From NCBI GenBank assembly GCA_907165135.1, contig OU015567.1, positions 5,647,001 through 5,711,000 of the forward strand: a stretch of DNA of 64,000 nucleotides, in the 5' to 3' direction. Below are positions 1-10,510 of the stretch, one piece after another. The notes beneath the pieces were generated by a model. It had not been told where the DNA came from. It saw only the letters and a program-made list of their open reading frames with translations, and searched no databases. The translations under genes were made by a program, and so were the position numbers. This DNA is from Oikopleura dioica (lineage: Eukaryota > Chordata > Appendicularia > Copelata > Oikopleuridae). Within the stretch, counting starts at the first letter, position 1. Every line of letters starts with the position of its first letter.

Positions 1-283
1 AAAGCCAAACATAGAAATCTGGCTTCAATTCACTAAATTTGTCGAGTTTTATTTGAGATGCGGACAGTGAGCACTCACCCGCTCGTAGTCATTTATCATT
101 TTTCTGCTAGAGAACTTTAAGATCCTTCAAAAAGTAGAGAAAATGATGTCAAAACTGATAGCTTCAAATAAAATTGTTATGATTTTTATTTTTTATTCAA
201 ATTTACAAATTAAATAAACAGAAACAGATAATTTTCTATTCAAAAAAAGCAATTTAAAAAATAATTTTCAGTAAAAATTCTTT

Positions 284-2597
284 TCACTGAAAGGCAGGTT
301 GAAAAATAGAAGGAAAGCCATGAAGGAATGGATTTTGCCCAGCTGCTGTTTGAGCCGCGTAAGCCGCTGGGTTGGGATTCGAGAAAAGAGCCATGGGATT
401 CATCGACATTGGAAACATCGAGTTGGCCATTGCTTGCAGGTCGTGAGGGTAGCTGCTTGTTGAGGGGGCGTTTGAAGCGTCTTTTGTCAGGTTCAGCTGC
501 GGCTGCGGCGGAAAAAGAGGAATCTGGGGCGTCTCGACTTGCTGGGGAAGATGAGCTGCTTCGGGAAAATTTCCGGTCGCTGGGAAATGAGGATGGGAAT
601 AGGGGTTGATCGCGGTTCTAGGGTCATTAGGGCGTTTTCGGCGATTCGGAAGAGCGGAGAGTTTTCGGTTGCGAGTTTGGATTCCGTCCTTTTTCATTGT
701 TTTTGGACGAGGCACCTTAATTTTATTTTGAAATTTTTGAAGGATGAGCAAAATATAAGATCCTCTTTGATTTATATAAAAAAGGGAACTACGACAAAAT
801 CATGTCCTGAAATCATTCTTTTTATTATAATTTTGAGACTTACCCCGTGAAGTTTTTCATACAGTCCACAAGCATTGCAGACAGGCTCGCCCTTCAAGGA
901 TCGTCTCCAAAGAGTCGTTTGATTGGTTTTACAGTTGACGCAAATCGTGCCCACCCTTTTATTCGGAGCCTGGAAATGCAAATTATTATTTTTGAAAGTG
1001 AAAGGGTGAAAGAACTTACCACGCGCTTTTTGGGCTTGATCAAGGGCCGATTATGGCCGTTTACTTTGTAGTAGAGGCCGCAAGCGTTGCACAAATAGTT
1101 TCCGCACTTGTCCCTTCGCCACAATGGAGTCGTAGTCGCCGCGCAGTTTGCACATTCCCTTTGTCCTGAAAACCAAAGTTAGAAAAGAAGGGATGGATGA
1201 GCTTGGATGCAGAAGGTTGCAAACTTTGCGAGTTTGTAAATTTGCCCGTTTTTCAAGCCCAATTGAGCGCCAATTTGTCAAAAGTGTTTGGCACTCGGGA
1301 ATAAACCGTTTCCGGCGTGCGAGATCTGGATAGGAAATGGAAATGGTCGATAATGGAAGTATCGCTTTTCAGAATTTTAAAAAGTCTCTAAAGAGCCAGA
1401 AGCTTTTAAGCAGCCTGTGAAGAAATCTGAGTCAGGATTCAGGAAGTTCTCAATGAAAATAGCGGAGCGGCTTTAACAAAAACGATGCTGCAAAGCCAGT
1501 ATCGTAAAAGAGGTTGAAACGGAAATTTAAATTAAGTGAGATTTATGGGTGTATATGGGAAAAATGGCTTGTCTTTGAAAAAAATGAAATCTGTACCTGA
1601 TGGATCACTTTTTCTTCTTTTTGGCTCAGGTTCGAATGGTAGATCCCTTGGTTCGATTTTTGCCACGTCTGGTTCCGAAAGAGCATGTTCAAAGTTCTGT
1701 CCAGAATTTGAAAAGAGATATCCAGAGTTTTGCGCGCCGTATCCGCTGTTTCCGAGATTTTGGGCATTTGGCGCGAAGGAGGGATTTTCGAGATGATTTT
1801 GAGGATGCGGGTAGAAGTGCTGAGAGGAAAGATATTCGTTGTAGGAAAGAGGGGCGGGAGAAGGGATGACTGTATGATGCGGCTGAATCGGGCTGACGGG
1901 GAGCGGGTGATTCGCCGTCTGAGTCGGCTGAAGAGTCGGTTGGCTTCCGTTCGGCTCGGATTTGAAGGCGGAGGGGATCGTCTGAGCGACGGGAGAAGAT
2001 GTTGAAGGTCCTTCGCGCTGATTTTGAATCTGCAGCGGCTTTGGGCTGCTTTGAGGAGAAGACGATGCTTGGACGGGGAGTTGCGAAGGGAGATAGTTTG
2101 TATTGTTGAGTTGAGGAGAGACTGGACCAGTTGGGGAAGTATTTCGTACAGGAGCTGGCTGCTGGGAATTTGAGATGGAGAGATGCTGCTTCGTAGGGGA
2201 AGACTGAGCTTTGGGGAGTTGAGATTGAGATTTGTCGGAAATCGGAGAATTCAGGGAGACGTCGGCAGTGAAGGAAATTCCTGAAAAGGGAGTTTGATTT
2301 TGATCAGAAAAAAAGACTATTTTGGTCATAAAACGACCCTTGAAATCAAGAATTTAGGAAAAAAACCAAAGTTTTGCTATCAAAAATTACCTGAGTCATG
2401 GTGAGTCTGATAAAATCCACTTGAATCGAGCGAGTTTGCATCCCTCTCTTGCTTGTATCCAGCTTGCCAGGCGCTATCTGAATTGGCTATTGAAAATTTG
2501 AAGCATTCCGAAAAACCGTACTTATACTGTTGTAACTGTAGTTGCTCTGGTAAGCGCGTTGATTGAAATTCTGCTCGTAAGATACAGAATCTGTCAT
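284..2597 (-). CDS. GATA-type zinc-finger transcription factor, six exons
   Basis: A nuclear DNA-binding factor that recognises WGATAR sites. I assemble six minus-strand exons: 2597-2528, 2486-2391, 2280-1597, 1165-1020, 969-844 and 715-284; introns are GT-AG, phases agree, and the product is about 517 residues. The N-finger exon (from 1165) has [26 protein letters not shown] and LIKPKK. The C-finger exon has CVNC, LWRR and [13 protein letters not shown], followed by the basic tail [16 protein letters not shown]. Upstream of the fingers is about 280 residues of Ser/Pro/Gln-rich sequence, as in vertebrate GATA proteins. The LIKPK link after the N-finger resembles the GATA1/2/3 class more than GATA4/5/6, but I would not assign a paralogue. 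The start is the first ATG in frame with the Gln/Ser-rich N-terminus. The intron between exons 3 and 4 (431 nt) is unusually long for this genome. Confidence 0.9.
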
Positions 2598-5156
2598 CTT
2601 GTTGTTTTTTGCTGTTTCTCGATCGTTTATCAATTATCTTGATAAGTTCTGTTTCTGAATGGATGGAATCGACGCTCGTTTTATTAAAAAGCTTCGAAAG
2701 ATGGCGTATCGGAGGTGAAATCGAACGACGTGGAGCGCCACCTCTGGCACGAGCGGCGAAAAAGAAGAAAAAAGGGCGAATCAGAGTTTGGGAAAAAAAG
2801 ATTTTATGCTCCTGCAATATGCAAAAATTTATTCTAGCTTGTCATCATTAAACAAAGGATAAAGTTGACAAAATGATAATTGCGATCCCTGTTCTTAAAT
2901 TCAACTTAACTTTTGAGGCCTTGGTTCTGAAGCCTGAGTTGAAAACCTGAGTCGGGAGTTTAAAAAAACTTTCATCTCCTCAATATATTCAATCTTTTTT
3001 GAAGCTTGAGGGAAGCGGTTTCGCGGCTTGGATTATAAAGAAGCCGCTACGCGGCTTTTCATCATTGCAATTTTATGTCTTGACTCAGGTCTTGTTCAAA
3101 AAGTATTGCATAAAGAAAATTGATGTCTTATTATTTTGACAAGTATAAAACATCATATATGCCAGATCTTGAGCTGTAAACATGTATATTTCTCGGAATT
3201 GCCCAATTAGGCCGTAAAAACTCGCTTACCGCTGCCGGATGGACTTGGCTTATCGAAGTGGAACTCATCGTGGTTGGCCTCCTTCCCATCCTCATGTACA
3301 TTTGCCTCAATTACACGACTTTTGCACCTTATGTTTTTCTTGCTTATTTTTCAGTCAACCTTGAATTTCTTCTCCCAGCAATTTTACAGAAAGAAAAATA
3401 AAAAATATAAAAATGACAAATTGAAGCTTATTTTTCGATCTTCAAAATCTTCTTTGAACATTTTTTGGTCGCCGAAATTCGCGGTACTTATCGACAATGA
3501 ACTTTTTTCGGCGCTGATAAGGGCCGATAAGTCATTTTATGTTCCACAGGTGCGCCGTTCTGAAATCACGCTCTAGAATCAAACAAATTGCTATTCGTTT
3601 TGTTCCCACGGAAATTCGCCAATTTCGCGAAGAAGCCAAATTGGGGCCATAAAATTTGGAAAACACGCGACTTGAATTATTGAAATAAAAAAGATAGAAC
3701 TCGGATACTCGAGATGAGATAAGGAGCGGCGGAGATAAAAAATTGAGAGGGCAAGTAATTAAATTATATATAATAAATGAGGAAGTATCTTGGCCGGGCC
3801 GAGTTTTATGTAATTTTGAGGAGGAGTGAAATGAAATCGAATACAGATCAATATGGACTTGGAAATTTATATCAACAAATATTTGGAAAGGTCGCTCTTG
3901 AAGGGTTTTCGGGCTGACTCCCTTAATTTATTTTTATGTGAATCATAAGAAAATTTTTAAACGTACATTTGTTTACTCTCTATCTTTCTGTATGGGCCCC
4001 CTTGTTCGTCTTTTGGTCACGTAGCCTTACTCTTGAATGACCGAATATAAATTATATTATATAATCCGTTTCAAATAAAAAAGGGGCTTTTTCAAACCGA
4101 TAAACGAGGGGACACATTCAAAAACTTTGAGGACGAAAAAGGGCACCCGATTTTAAAAAGAAACATGAAGAAAAAAGGTTTCATTCTTTTTGAAAATTAA
4201 TACAGTAAGCATCCATCAGCTATCAGATCTCCAGTCTATAAACGCTTCAAAACATATGACCCGAAATAATACCCTCGATTATCCCCAACCCAGAACCTTA
4301 AACTTCCTCTTCATTGGTCCCTTACGTAACCAGACCCCTGTAATTGCCTGTAACTCCTCCTTCCGAGCTTGTAATGTAAGCTGCGCAATTGACGTCGAGA
4401 TCTTGAGTTCAGATAGCCTCATGGTCTCTTTGTAAAATCAGAAGAAAGCTGAAACGGTTGAACTGGCGACGTCAAATTTCGACTTCGATTTCGGAAAGTG
4501 ATACGGCGCGTGAGGGCCATAGACTTGTTAAATTGAAATAATACTGACGTTGCAGCAAAAAGACGTCAATGTACTGTAATCAGTAGAATTGCTTCACGAA
4601 TTACGATCTTCGATTTCGCCTCACATGTTTCTGAAAGGAAATACAGGGAAAGGGGATAAAGTTCAACATACTATGAAGTTTAAATTGAGTTCAAAGATGG
4701 CTGTAAATTACAGCCTGTAATTAAACGAAGATTAATCGCAGCAGAGTCAGAGAAAGATGCCTCTCTACAGAATACTTCAAAAAAAATGCTCTCGCGCTTT
4801 TCTCAACCTCTATCCGGCTGTTTGTCACGTGAGCAGGGATAACAAATCAGACAAGTTCTATTCCGGAAATCCCCTCGCAAACAATTTCCTGGCCTGGGCG
4901 AGCGAGGTCACACTATTCAATTTCGCGCTCGAGTGGAGAAACCAACACCCATTGCTACTCCGGCTCGTGCTCAGCTTCGGACTCCCTTATCGCCAAAAAT
5001 ATACAAAAAACGAAGTAAACAAAACAGTCGAATTTCTCTAAAAAGAACAAACTCAATAAACTATTGTTGATTTGCGATAAGAGCAGCGCGTGGCTACTCG
5101 CTCATTAATAAACCCGTAATCTACAAATTCAAAGAACCAAAGCTTCTGTTTGCGCC
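2598..5156. other. Intergenic stretch with dispersed repeats, no convincing gene
   Basis: AT-rich spacer. Around 2930-3060 there is a repeat unit made of paired CCTGAGT motifs followed by a hairpin-prone segment built on GCGGCTT; a related unit lies at 8641-8705. A cluster of TGACGT-like sites lies at 4390-4570. Short ORFs here look random in composition. One possible orphan exon is listed separately at 3180-3401. Confidence 0.5.
3180..3401 (+). other. Possible orphan coding exon with a membrane segment
   Basis: In the frame that ends at the TAA of 3399-3401, about 70 residues read without a stop and include a strongly hydrophobic stretch (IEVELIVVGLLPILMYI) followed by a second hydrophobic run. 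There is no in-frame ATG at its start and no clear partner exon, so it could be a remnant exon of a membrane protein or chance. I do not recognise the family. Confidence 0.2.
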
Positions 5157-5325
5157 TCTGTCTGCAAGACATCGTCTCTGTCTGGCAGACAAATATGGGA
5201 TCGGCAACCTGTCTTTAAATCCTGAGTCAGGGTCTTAAAAAGCCGCCTTTCATAAAATCGATTTCAGACCCTGACTCAGGTTTTCTAAACAGGCTGCCGA
5301 TCTCAGCTGTCTGGCAGACAGTCTA
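5157..5325. repeat. Fold-back (inverted-repeat) element centred on AP-1-like palindromes
   Basis: The two arms are TGTCTGGCAGACA, GATCGGCAACCTGT, CCTGAGTCAGGGTCT on the left and, inverted, AGACCCTGACTCAGG, AACAGGCTGCCGATC, TGTCTGGCAGACA on the right. Both terminal blocks are themselves palindromic. The spacer is about 35 nt. The structure is that of a short non-autonomous fold-back/MITE-like repeat. I could not identify a target duplication. Confidence 0.6.
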
Positions 5326-5881
5326 ACAGTCGCAAACCTCGACTTTTCGATGGTTTATTTTGACGAAAATTCTAAGCTCGATGATATTTTTGATTCGATT
5401 CTTACTTTGGAATTCACCAACTTGAGCTCTTTTTCTTGATTTTTAGAAGATATTTTTTGAATATTAGATTTCCGGTCGGCCGAGCTTCCGGTCGAGTTTT
5501 GAAGTGCGAGTGCCTAATCATGGAATATGGGAGTTGAAGGGTGAAACGGAAATCGTTTGAAGGCGACACTTATCTGCTCTTTGATCACGCAAATGATAAT
5601 TAATTCTGAATTAGCAAAACTTTGGGGAGGGGAAAATGACCTTGATTTTCGAAAATACAAAAAGGAATCAAGCTTTCTTTCTTGGCTCGAAAATCTGCTT
5701 AGAAAACCTTTTGTCAAAATATTTTCAGGTGGCTTCAAGCCAATGGTGAGACCCTGTCTGAAAACCCTGACTCAGGTTTTTACACAGATTTTTGAGCTCA
5801 AGATCTTTCATATTTTGTCTTGATGAAATTTCGTTCAATTATATTTTTCAAAGAAAAACAAAAGGAAAAGTTATTTGCCGA

Positions 5882-6097
5882 TTAATATCTCCGTCTTGAC
5901 ATGCCTTCTTTACCAAAAACACGGGTCGCGAGTCGGGACAAAGCAGGCACGCGCAATGGCGGATTCTTCCTTCCGTTGAGTTTGCGTTTCATGTCCGCTC
6001 TTCGTCGGATTGTGTTCAAAACAATCGGAACTAATTGAAGCCGCTCGTGTGGATCGAGCAGTTCCTTCCGCTCCGAGATATTATATGTTTCTTCCAT
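5882..6097 (-). CDS. Small basic protein of unknown function (uncertain)
   Basis: A 71-residue ORF rich in Arg/Lys/Leu (it ends FGKEGMSRRRY), with a methionine start and a TATATAA-like sequence about 60 bp upstream on the same strand (near 6150). I see no domain. It could be a short nuclear basic protein, an exon of a larger gene, or chance. Support is composition and the upstream TATA only. Confidence 0.3.
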   Translation of the reverse strand: MEETYNISERKELLDPHERLQLVPIVLNTIRRRADMKRKLNGRKNPPLRVPALSRLATRVFGKEGMSRRRY

Positions 6098-6793
6098 GGA
6101 GATTAGATACCATCATCTTTCCACGACAATTTTATATGTAGTTATTCTTATATAAAGCGATATTTTTGTTTTGATGAATTTTGGGTAAGAATCTAACGAC
6201 CTGAATAAAAACCTAAGTGAGGGTCCTAAAAAAGTTCAATTTTAAAATACCAAAATGATCCCTAAGAACATTTCTACACGGCTTTACATATTCTTAATCC
6301 TGAGTCAGGATTCCATCCGGACTTGGCAGCCTGAGTCAGGTCATAATAAGCGACAGTTCTGAAAATTTCACGAATGGCACGAAGACATGTTTCTTTTTGT
6401 CAAATTTTTAGCAAAATCATGACATTCGTGACATTAGTGACATTCTTGACATTTTCAATACTGACCAACATAAGCATTGAATCCGAAAGACGTTTCAATA
6501 CCTGACTCCGGTTCAAAATACAGGTTGTCGAGCCTAGGTTTCATAACAGGGTGTTAAACACAGATAATGTTCAGTAAAGAACCTGGGCCATTGACTGTCA
6601 GCATTACTGGATCTAAACTCGAGTTGACATTTTCAATTTTTCATTTTATGATCGACAGTTTTGACAGATTTCGCGGCGTCTTGTCAATTCTCCGCTGTCA
6701 AAAGAACCTTCAACGAAAGCTGAATTATAAATGCTTTCCATTCCTTTTCTCATATAAGTAAGACTGTCATTTTCGTTGTTATTTCGAGAGAAA

Positions 6794-7040
6794 ATGTTTC
6801 ATTTGAAGCTTCTGGCTATTTTCGCGGCTGTTTCTTTCGCTCAATTTTCTTCCAGCGCGACAATTCCCTTTCCGATTCCCAGACCGCCGCTCGAAGAAAA
6901 TCATTCTTCTGACGATTTGTTTTCAACCTTGTTTGGTTTGTGCTCAATTTTTGAACGACTAAGTCTCTTTTTTAGACAAAGGAGCGAGAGATGATTACAG
7001 CAGAAATGCGAAGTTTCGACAAATTTTCCGACAGACTTAA
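6794..7040 (+). CDS. Small secreted peptide precursor, two exons
   Basis: The first exon (6794-6935) starts with a clear signal peptide, MFHLKLLAIFAAVSFA, followed by a Pro/Ser-rich segment. A 40-nt intron (6936-6975, GT..TTTTAG) joins it to a second exon rich in Asp/Arg/Lys that ends at 7040. Total is 68 residues, and an AATAAA signal lies 3 nt after the stop. The size and signal peptide suggest a secreted peptide (neuropeptide, antimicrobial or structural), but no family is recognised. The block covering the start codon and signal peptide is repeated almost exactly, inverted, at 12728-12787, so this is a member of a duplicated or mobilised family. Confidence 0.6.
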
Positions 7041-7042
7041 AA

Positions 7043-7048
7043 AATAAA
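7043..7048 (+). promoter_or_regulatory. Polyadenylation signal AATAAA
   Basis: Canonical AATAAA immediately after the stop codon of the small secreted peptide gene. Confidence 0.5.
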
Positions 7049-7232
7049 CATTTTGAAAACTACGCTTATTTATTTTGAAGCATTTTTATGGCACGATTTT
7101 TGAAGAAAAGCAGTTTGAAAAATGATTCTAGAGCTCGTCATGATGGAGAAGGGAGCTTCCCCAGTGAGTAGCAGGCGATTCAATGAAGGCATCATAAGCT
7201 TTCGTCCGTTTTTCTTCATAATAAACTTAGGT

Positions 7233-7412
7233 TGACCGCGGTTACCCAAGGTTTTGATTGATCTAACGGTTAGATTCTAACCGAGGTTTAAAATGGTTGA
7301 ATCTTTTAAAATTATTCCTTATTTACCACAAGTGTATCCTTTTATGAGAAAACCGCGGTTCACCACGATAAAACGACAGCATTTTTTATAAACCGTGGTT
7401 AACCGCGGTTAA
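7233..7412. promoter_or_regulatory. Cluster of AACCGCGGTT palindromes
   Basis: ACCGCGGTTA, AACCGCGGTT, AACCGTGGTT and AACCGCGGTT occur within about 180 bp, the last two directly adjacent and just 3' of the stop codon of the EF-hand gene. The palindrome resembles Grainyhead/CP2 sites (AACCGGTT) with a CG inserted. This is a sequence observation; binding is inference. Confidence 0.35.
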
Positions 7413-7415
7413 CTA

Positions 7416-8560
7416 TCATCGCTTACTGATAAACGAGAAGAGTTGAAATCGAAGAAATACGGTTCCTTTTAAAACTTCTTGTTTGGAAAGCGTGCTCGAT
7501 CCGTCACGGTCGGCAGTTGCGATCAGATAATCTGCCTCAGATTGTATCACATCGAAGTCCTAAAGCTACGAATTATCATTCCTCGAGAATTATTACCGGC
7601 GGATTCATCCAGAGCATCACTTCGGCCATGTTCAAAAATCCGTCGCCATTAATGTCTCTTTCTTCGTTGAAAATGCGCTTTTCATTTTCGATCCAATCAT
7701 CGTCGATTCCCGGCGCTTTCCAAGTGTTTGGTTCTTCGTCGAACTCGTCGTCGCCCATCGGAAGAATCGTCTCTTCTTCTTGATCTGGTTCGTCAGAGAA
7801 CGATCTCGCTCCGATGTCGCCAAGATATTCTTCTAGATCGATGTACCCATCGCTGTTTTTATCAAGATCTTCCAAGGTTTCCAAAGCGATCACTTCCATC
7901 ATCTCCATGTGTCCCGTAGGATGGAGATAATGGGCGAATTCGTTTCGGGAGAGATGGCGATCTTCGTTTCTGAAAAAAGGACGATCATCAATACCCTCAT
8001 TTTCGAACAACTAGAATGATTCTTTTTCCCGAAGAGTTATCTTTTGAATCAGCTAAAAAAGCTACGTACGTGTCAGCAGCGTTGAATCTTCGTAAATCCT
8101 TCTTTTTCTGGTACATAGCTGTCGCTGCATTTAATGAGGGATCTTTGTAAATTCGCTCTGTTTTGATTTTGATAAAAATTGAGCTTTTCATTTTTCATCT
8201 GTTTTCAGCAACAAAGAACCGATAAAATCATTCCTGGGTTATACTTCGCCTCCTTGAACTCCTCCATCGAGACCATCCCGTCTTTGTCCAAGTCCATTTG
8301 TTCCATCTTCGCATCCGTGTCCTCAAACACAAATCTGTTCTCGACGTATCTCATCCACTGCTGCAACTCGTCCTCGTCAACTTCCTCATTTTCATCGGCG
8401 TCCATTTTCTTGAAGATTTCTTCCAAACTGAAGAGCTTTTCTTCCTGCGTCATTTTTTGAAACTCTCGCGATTGGTTTTGGTCGAGGATTCCGTCGACGT
8501 GGGAATTAAAGGATTCGCTGGTAGGATCATTTGTGGGTGTTTGAAGATGACTGGTTCCTC
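7416..8560 (-). CDS. Calumenin/reticulocalbin-like (CREC) EF-hand protein
   Basis: A low-affinity calcium-binding protein of the secretory pathway. Exons read: ~8560-8234, 8157-8070, 7969-7597 and 7559-7416. EF-hand loops visible: DADENEEVDEDE, DLDKDGMVSMEE, DTNEDRHLSRNE, DKNSDGYIDLEE, a loop starting RDINGDGFLNMAE, and DRDGSSTLSKQE, giving the usual six hands in order. The C-terminus lacks the HDEF/HDEL retention signal and ends FSFISKR, so it may be secreted or have an altered end. The first intron (8233-8158) can only be joined in frame as GA-AG; no GT alternative preserves the EF-hand reading. The 5' end is unresolved: the frame stays open through a hydrophobic run (FLALSFPFQILA) without an ATG, so a first exon with the signal peptide start is probably missing from this model. 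Confidence 0.75.
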
Positions 8561-8599
8561 GGGCCAGGATTTGGAATGGAAAAGAAAGCGCTAGAAATT

Positions 8600-9068
8600 G
8601 AAGACATGAGAAAGTCTCTTCCTTGATTTCAAAAGGGATCGAAGACCTGAGTCAAAAACCTGAGTCGGGGCCCTGAAAAATAAAAGCGGCTTCTTATAAC
8701 AGCTTCAAAAATATTCTTTGACTTTATATTTGCGCTACGAAAAATCCTCATTTTCGAAATAACAATTACCGATGTTCCTCATTTTCTTTCTCTTTTTTCT
8801 CCTTTTGTAGTCCTTTTTTCTCTAACGCCGGAGAAAACAAACAATTAACAACCTGAGCCCTCGTCAACTGACTCTCTCTGACTCAAATTTTTTAGCACTT
8901 TTTTGAGAAAAGCTATTTTTTATTTCAGAAATATAGAATTTTAGACAGTTGGCAAGGACATGGCTGGAGTTTCCACGCTCTTTTTCGGCGGAATGGGCTC
9001 TTCGAATTGAAATTGAAAAACGACAGAAAACAAATTCTAGTAAAAAAGGATAAGAAAAGACGGCCAAT
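8600..9068. other. Spacer with AP-1-like repeat unit
   Basis: No gene seen beyond the possible upstream exon of the EF-hand gene. At 8641-8705 a unit with CCTGAGTC twice, then GCGGCTTCTT, matches the one at 2930-3060 in order and spacing. Confidence 0.4.
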
Positions 9069-10014
9069 CTATTTGAAGATAAACTTCGGGTCCATGAACA
9101 TTTTATGGTCCATGATAAAGTCATGAATGGTTAGGCCCTCGACCCCGATCGCCTCGGAATGGAGCTTCAAATTCGCGCGTTTTTCAATTTTTCCTTCAGC
9201 GTCTTCCGGTTGGCTCTTGCACATCATCAGCGCTTGAAGATATTCGGAAAATCTCTCTCGCCGGGCTGAACAATTGTTCGAATTGCGAGAACAGAAAAAA
9301 AGCTTACTCATCCAGGGATTTGAGCTGTTGCGGCTTCGATTAATGAGCGGATCTTCTTCTGAAAAATATAAGAATAAAAAATCAATTGCTTCTTCAGAAA
9401 CCTGACTCAAGGAACTTGAGGCAGGATCAAGTCGTTCAAGAACCCTAAGTCAGATTTTCGTCACAGTTTTTCCATCGAAAGAAAAGAGACTCACGCTCAT
9501 TGTCGATGCAAAAAGTCATTATCTGCCCCACCGCTTCTGAAATCTTGAGTCTTTTCATGTTGAGCAGGTTCATCTCCATTTCGATGATTTTTCTTCCTTC
9601 TTCGATGACTTCTCTTTTGAGCTCCTCGAAGCAGCGGCCGTCGGGCTTGATCAGTGTCGTTTTCTCAAACAGCATTTTCGCTCTGATTCGCCGATCTGCT
9701 TGCTTAAAATCACATTTTCAACTTTGAAGAGGTGACCAGCCGGGCTCGCAAATCTGTGTTGCTAAAGGAATTCGAAGAATAGCCGCGTAGCGGCTCTTTT
9801 AAAATCCAAGCCGCATAGTGGCTTCACCGAGATCGGGAACCCAAAACAAGTTCAAAAATCCGGCCACAATAAAAAAAATCCCGCATACCTCGAATCTCGG
9901 ATCCAGCATGGTCTTGACAACTGGCTCTCGAAGACAAACTTGTCCATCCAAGTTCTCTAGAATGAGTTCTTGCGATCCCTCGCGCTTAAGAAGCTCTTTT
10001 TTACCTGGATCCAT
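9069..10014 (-). CDS. G-protein gamma subunit-like (GGL domain) protein
   Basis: A GGL domain pairs with G-beta in heterotrimeric G proteins. The core aligns without gaps to metazoan gamma subunits: RKIIEMEMNLLNMKRLKIS, then QIMTFC, then the invariant EDPL followed by NPW (NPF in most gamma subunits). Exons read: 10014 to about 9700 (several donor choices), then an exon ending 9495, 9358-9308 and 9265-9069. The start ATG at 10014 sits in a good context (GCCATGG) about 25 bp below a TATA box. Oddities: about 65 residues follow the NPW motif instead of a CaaX box, so no prenylation signal is seen, and there is a long N-terminal extension. The 42-nt intron 9307-9266 is a multiple of three without stops, so both spliced and retained forms stay in frame. 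Confidence 0.6.
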
Positions 10015-10037
10015 GGCGAGTGCTTCTTTACTCAAAG

Positions 10038-10045
10038 ATTATATA
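10038..10045 (-). promoter_or_regulatory. TATA box of the gamma-like gene
   Basis: TATATAAT on the minus strand, about 25 bp upstream of the ATG at 10014. The distance implies a very short 5' leader. Confidence 0.4.
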
Positions 10046-10099
10046 CGCTGCGGCGATTTAATGACGGGGAAAGGGGCACAAATGACGAGAATTGATCGC

Positions 10100-10510
10100 T
10101 AGAAAAAGGATCAGCGCGCGAATTTCAGCACTGCGCTGGGGAAAATTAAATCGATCAAAGGGTTTTTTATCTATTAAATCATTTTTCGAATTCCTTTATT
10201 TGATCAAATGAAATAATTGGCTTTTCATGCTCGGATCTTCCGCTTTCTTCTTGATGGTAAATTTCCTCCTTGATTTCTTTTGAGCTTATGCTCTTTTTCA
10301 AGACCTGAGTCAATGTCTCCGGCTGAACTATCAATCAGTGTAAAAATGATTTATTTCGAACAACAAAAACAACAAGGATAGTCTAACCAGACAAATCAAG
10401 AAATGTCTTTCGAAATCAAAATGGATGACAAGAAAACTTGAATACTGTTCAAGCCTCGATCCTCCATATTCACTTATTCCAGTTCCAACCGTCTTGACTG
10501 CGGAAGAGCA
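10100..10510. other. Spacer, no gene seen
   Basis: AT-rich, with one CCTGAGTCA motif near 10302. No ORF with coding character. Confidence 0.4.

Noticed and set aside
1536-2005. Plus-strand ORFs opposite the GATA gene
   Set aside because: They lie opposite the Ser/Pro/Gln-rich GATA exon and lack motifs or splice support.
4757-5041. 94-codon plus-strand ORF in the spacer
   Set aside because: No motif, signal peptide or splice partner, and composition looks random.
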